The notes under the pieces: model-generated | What the model was told of the DNA's origin: nothing | What the model saw: only the letters and a program-made list of their open reading frames with translations | Database searches by the model: none | NCBI RefSeq assembly: GCF_000375485.1 | Contig: NZ_AQXE01000011.1 | Span: 160-64,159, forward strand | From: Desulfovibrio oxyclinae DSM 11498 | GTDB lineage: Bacteria > Desulfobacterota > Desulfovibrionia > Desulfovibrionales > Desulfovibrionaceae | Direction of reading: 5' to 3' | Length of the DNA: 64,000 nucleotides | Shown: positions 61,422 to 64,000 of the stretch, in pieces | Numbering within the stretch: the stretch's first letter is position 1 | How the letters are laid out: each line of letters opens with the position of its first letter | Translations under genes and position numbers: made by a program

Positions 61422-61876
61422 TGTTCGCCTGCCTGCATTTGTTCTGGCGCGGTGAGCGGGTCCAGCTCCTGAATGTTACCGAGAATCCATTCGTAAAGCC
61501 CGACCAGAAATCTCGATTCCTGCAAAGGAAGACGACTTTGGCAAAGCTCGATGCAGTGCGGCAGCATACGTCGCCAGTATTCAAGGGCAAAGCCGTGCCC
61601 CCGATACGTGCGCATGGCCCATGCCACGGTCTCTACGAAATCCCCATGGCTGAATACTCGGGCCACAGAATGCATGTAACGGAAATGATTGATATGATTC
61701 TCTCGCATCATTCCCCGTTTTTCAAAGGGAACGATCAAATCAAGATCAGGCTCCTTCTCCATCCGCTCATTCAGTGCAGGGGCCATACTGAGGTGGATAT
61801 CCTGCGATGAGACGGCTTCGGGAGCGGCAGGTCGGTCTAGAGCAAGGCTATCCTTCAAAAATTCCAGAGTATCCAT
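61418..61876 (-). CDS. Unknown helical protein of the B12-kinase operon
   Basis: This 152-residue protein is not recognised. It has no signal peptide or membrane segment. The C-terminal two-thirds looks helical (HGDFVETVAWAMRTYRGHG, then EYWRRMLPHCIELCQSRLP) and includes several Trp, His and Cys. Its stop overlaps the start of the cobalamin-binding gene by four bases, making it the first gene of a tightly coupled three-gene set. It could be a scaffold, an output domain or a regulator of the kinase. The 196 bp upstream contain TTGACA on the minus strand (61985-61980) and an inverted repeat TGCTTTT/AAAAGCA (61988-62006), but no clear -10. Confidence 0.65.
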   Translation of the reverse strand: MDTLEFLKDSLALDRPAAPEAVSSQDIHLSMAPALNERMEKEPDLDLIVPFEKRGMMRENHINHFRYMHSVARVFSHGDFVETVAWAMRTYRGHGFALEYWRRMLPHCIELCQSRLPLQESRFLVGLYEWILGNIQELDPLTAPEQMQAGEQ

Positions 61877-62033
61877 GGCAGATATGCTTGAGTTGAGATG
61901 AAGTCCAAAAGCCCCGGCAAACCACGAACAGACAGTTCACATCCTCTAAGGACCATGAGTCGGTTCCTAAACAAAAATCTGTCAAAATGCTTTTATAAGA
62001 AAAGCAGTACGAAGCATTTATTATTGGTACGGC

Positions 62034-62071
62034 AAAAAAAGACGCCCCGCAATTGCGGGGCGTCCTGTTTT
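62034..62071. terminator. Bidirectional terminator after the RhlE gene
   Basis: GACGCCCCGCAATTGCGGGGCGTC (62041-62064) is a perfect palindrome. Seven A on its left give a U tract to the minus-strand helicase gene, and T7 lies a few bases to its right. Confidence 0.95.
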
Positions 62072-62072
62072 T

Positions 62073-63335
62073 TTAGCGTCGTCCTGCGGACTGGGGAGCG
62101 CGTTTTCCTCCGCGCGACCCATTGGCGCCACCGGGGCGGCCGGGACGTTTTCCGGAACCTCCACCGGGCCTTCCACGGCGCGGAGCGGATTTCCTGGTAT
62201 CTGCGCGGTCATAATCGAACCCTTCGAGCTTGTGACGCTCGATGCGCTGATTGACGATCTTTTCGATCTGTCCGACGAGACGTTTGTCGTCATCAGGAGC
62301 CAGCAGGGTCAGCGCCGCGCCCGTACGCTCGGCACGGCCGGTGCGGCCGATGCGGTGCGTATAGGTTTCGGCGGTATCCGGCAGGTCGAAGTTGATGACG
62401 TGGCTCACACGGGCGCAGTCGATGCCGCGAGCCGCGATATCCGTCGCCACCATGATGCGGAACGTGCCGTCGCGGAACCCGTCGAGGGCGCGGCGACGCT
62501 GGTTCTGGCTCATGTTGCCCTGCAGGAAGGCGGCCTCGTGACCCTGACGTTCCAGCTTACGGGCCAGATTCTTGGCGCGATGCTTGGTACGGGTGAAAAC
62601 GAGTACGCTTTCATGCTCGGTTTTCTCAAGCAGGTCTTCCAGCAGCTGTCCCTTCAGGTGATGCCTGACGGGATAGAAGGCATGGCTGACGCTGTCCGCC
62701 GGGCGGGTGTTGTCCACCTGCACGGTGACGGGATTGTCGAGTATCTTGTCGGCCAGCCTGCGAATGTCGTTCGGCATGGTGGCGGAGAAAAGCAGGTTCT
62801 GCCGCTGCTCGGGCAGCTTGGCCATGATCCGGCGAAGGTCAGGCAGGAAGCCCATGTCCATCATGTGGTCGGCTTCGTCCAGCACCAGCGTATCAACCTG
62901 ATCCAGCTTGATGACGCCCTGATTGAGCAGGTCCAGCAGGCGGCCCGGGCAGGCCACCACAACGGTGGCGGATCGCGCGGCCTTGATCTGCGGCGTAAAG
63001 CCCACTCCGCCAAACACGGCGGCGGTGCGAATGCCGCTCTGCTTGCCGAATGCGACAAAGCTTTCCTGAATCTGCAGTGCCAGCTCGCGGGTCGGTGCAA
63101 GAACCAGCGTCTTTACCGGACCACGCTTGGGAGCGTCGGCATCAAGCAGGCGCTGGAGAATGGGCAGCGCAAAGGCAGCGGTCTTCCCGGTACCGGTCTG
63201 AGCCAGACCGAGCACGTCGTTGCCCTTGAGGACATCGGGGATGGCCTGCTGCTGAATGGGGGTCGGGGTTTCATAGCCACAGGCCTTGATTCCAGCGACA
63301 ATGCGCTGGTCAAACGAAAATTGGTCGAAATTCAC
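62073..63335 (-). CDS. rhlE: DEAD-box RNA helicase, RhlE-like
   Basis: This 420-residue helicase has the Q motif (YETPTPIQQQAIPDV), AQTGTGKT, VLDEADHM, FSATMPND and HRIGRTGRAERTG. A C-terminal tail of about 50 residues is rich in Arg and Gly (for example GGGSGKRPGRPGGANGS), as in RhlE, and should bind RNA non-specifically. RhlE proteins act in ribosome maturation and RNA decay. It is distinct from the CsdA-like helicase at 23593. A candidate promoter (63528-63556) would give a leader of nearly 200 nt. Confidence 0.94.
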   Translation of the reverse strand: MNFDQFSFDQRIVAGIKACGYETPTPIQQQAIPDVLKGNDVLGLAQTGTGKTAAFALPILQRLLDADAPKRGPVKTLVLAPTRELALQIQESFVAFGKQSGIRTAAVFGGVGFTPQIKAARSATVVVACPGRLLDLLNQGVIKLDQVDTLVLDEADHMMDMGFLPDLRRIMAKLPEQRQNLLFSATMPNDIRRLADKILDNPVTVQVDNTRPADSVSHAFYPVRHHLKGQLLEDLLEKTEHESVLVFTRTKHRAKNLARKLERQGHEAAFLQGNMSQNQRRRALDGFRDGTFRIMVATDIAARGIDCARVSHVINFDLPDTAETYTHRIGRTGRAERTGAALTLLAPDDDKRLVGQIEKIVNQRIERHKLEGFDYDRADTRKSAPRRGRPGGGSGKRPGRPGGANGSRGGKRAPQSAGRR

Positions 63336-63527
63336 TAACTAGTCCTAATTTGGAAGAAAATATGAACGACGGCGCGTGACAGCGGTCGTAATCCGGCAGT
63401 GCCGGGAAGCTTCAGGCAGGTCTCTGGGACGAAAAATCGATCTTGGTCCGAATTGATGCGGAACAGGGTCGCCCGTTGGGGAACAGGCGTGAGGGTTTCC
63501 GTGCGTCCAGTCACGCTGAGGTGTTAC

Positions 63528-63556
63528 TTTGTAGACGTTATCAGCACAGATGTAAA
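63528..63556 (-). promoter_or_regulatory. Candidate rhlE promoter
   Basis: On the minus strand TTTACA (63556-63551) and TACAAA (63533-63528) are separated by 17 bp. Transcription from here would produce an untranslated leader of about 185 nt, as seen for cold-inducible helicase genes. Confidence 0.5.
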
Positions 63557-63574
63557 GCTTCGGCCGTGCCGACC

Positions 63575-63622
63575 CCAAAACAAAGGCCGGGAACGCCTTT
63601 GCCTGACGCTCCCGGACCTTTC
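63575..63622 (-). terminator. Terminator of the flavodoxin-fold reductase gene
   Basis: AAGGCCGGGA (63583-63592) pairs with TCCCGGACCTT (63610-63620) with one bulged base and a long loop. Read on the minus strand it is followed by TTTGTTTTG. Confidence 0.65.
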
Positions 63623-63653
63623 GTCCTTCCGATTGGGCAATGCGCCGTAACGC

Positions 63654-64000
63654 TTATTCCACAGGGAAGGAATCCATATTCGGCTTCATGGCCTTGCCGA
63701 GCCAGTCAATGGTCCGACCGAGGTTGCCCATATTCCGCATACCTTCCTCGTCACCGGCGGCTTCCGCCTTGTTCAGACCGTATCCGAGGTTCCAGTATAT
63801 GGAGCCGGGAACGATCATCTGGGACATGAGGAACATGTGATTGATGGAGTCGTACACATGGATTCCACCGCCGCGACGCACGGCCACCACTGCCGCACCT
63901 ATCTTGCCGCGCAGCAGGCCGCCGTTGGCGAGTCCCACGTATCCGGCGCGATCCAGCACGGCCTTGAGCTCGGCGGAAACGTCCGAGAAGTATGTCGGGC
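63654..64000 (-). CDS. NADPH-dependent FMN reductase / flavodoxin-fold protein, C-terminal part
   Basis: Only the C-terminal 115 residues are in the window; the gene continues past the right edge. The frame entering from the edge reads [20 protein letters not shown], which matches the conserved 'sPvYfgsvsaqlKaliDR' segment of the NADPH-dependent FMN reductase (iron-sulfur flavoprotein-like) family. [19 protein letters not shown] follows. An apparent internal start at 63959 (GTG) is not real because the coding frame continues upstream. Such proteins reduce flavins or quinone-like substrates; the exact one is unknown. A terminator lies downstream near 63600. Confidence 0.82.
   Translation of the reverse strand, partial: PTYFSDVSAELKAVLDRAGYVGLANGGLLRGKIGAAVVAVRRGGGIHVYDSINHMFLMSQMIVPGSIYWNLGYGLNKAEAAGDEEGMRNMGNLGRTIDWLGKAMKPNMDSFPVE

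Larger units (their letters stand above)
63336..63653. other. Intergenic region: rhlE leader and neighbour's terminator
   Basis: This 318-bp gap holds no gene that I can support. From right to left it contains the terminator of the flavodoxin-fold gene (about 63575-63622), a candidate rhlE promoter (63528-63556) and the probable 5' untranslated leader of rhlE (about 63336-63521). Confidence 0.6.

Noticed and set aside
61957..61985. Sigma-70 promoter for the B12 sensor operon
   Set aside because: A perfect TTGACA is present on the minus strand, but the position 17 bp downstream reads CGACTC and no nearby TATAAT-like element is found. It is kept only as a remark.

Overview
This 64 kb window is a stretch of ordinary-looking, GC-rich bacterial chromosome, most likely from a Desulfovibrio-type anaerobic sulfate reducer (Desulfovibrionaceae). 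The clues are a Tat-exported periplasmic [NiFe] hydrogenase with its own tetraheme cytochrome c3, a (probably tungsten) aldehyde:ferredoxin oxidoreductase, a TRAP transporter, an iron-sulfur L-serine dehydratase, FeoAB with a Cys-rich Feo partner, and AddAB-type recombination nucleases. No rRNA, tRNA, insertion sequence, prophage or CRISPR array was seen. The species is not identified, and no homology search was possible.

Layout. 0-8 kb: rRNA methyltransferase (minus), a calcium-binding FG-GAP repeat protein, a DctPQM TRAP operon, an RluC-like pseudouridine synthase, and BON and NlpC/P60 lipoproteins. 8-16 kb: a PAS-GGDEF protein, a periplasmic binding-like protein, serine dehydratase, and a polar amino acid ABC transporter whose two permeases are fused. 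15.6-18.1 kb (minus): TPR protein, GGDDF response-regulator-like protein and XerC/D recombinase. 18.2-25.2 kb: aldehyde oxidoreductase translationally coupled to a class II aldolase-like protein, CPBP protease, membrane metallophosphoesterase and a CsdA-like RNA helicase. 25.3-28.9 kb: Lrp-type regulator, alanine dehydrogenase, and an NYN-LOTUS RNase-like protein. 28.9-37.2 kb: glycosyltransferase, LpxB, a sugar-nucleotide-dehydrogenase-like protein, AsnS, FtsY and a five-domain S1 protein. A hairpin-dense non-coding block lies at 37.25-37.63 kb. 37.6-48.9 kb: a helical protein of unknown function, a pseudouridine synthase, then a plus-strand run of ornithine cyclodeaminase-like, EamA, AddA, AddB and LhgO-like genes. 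49-53 kb: nitronate monooxygenase-like gene and the Fur-controlled feo operon. 53-56 kb: a pentapeptide-repeat membrane protein built on 33-bp tandem repeats, a small membrane protein and an EamA exporter. 56-59.2 kb: the hydrogenase operon. 59.3-61.9 kb: a three-gene sensory operon. 62-64 kb: RhlE helicase and a truncated flavodoxin-fold reductase.

The most interesting locus is 59314-61876. Three genes, each overlapping the next by ATGA, encode an unknown helical protein, a free-standing cobalamin-binding protein and a soluble PAS histidine kinase. The cobalamin protein carries the exact Wx9EH signature of CarH-type adenosylcobalamin light sensors and a correctly spaced ExHxxG-x41-SxT-x27-GG corrinoid site, but has no MerR DNA-binding domain. 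This suggests a B12-based (possibly light- or corrinoid-responsive) sensor feeding a kinase instead of binding DNA.

Other notable points are a CxxxCH haem site in the hydrogenase cytochrome, a palindromic operator over the hydrogenase promoter, intercistronic hairpins after the binding-protein gene of both solute transport operons, and poly-G-rich repeats that could slip in the pentapeptide gene.
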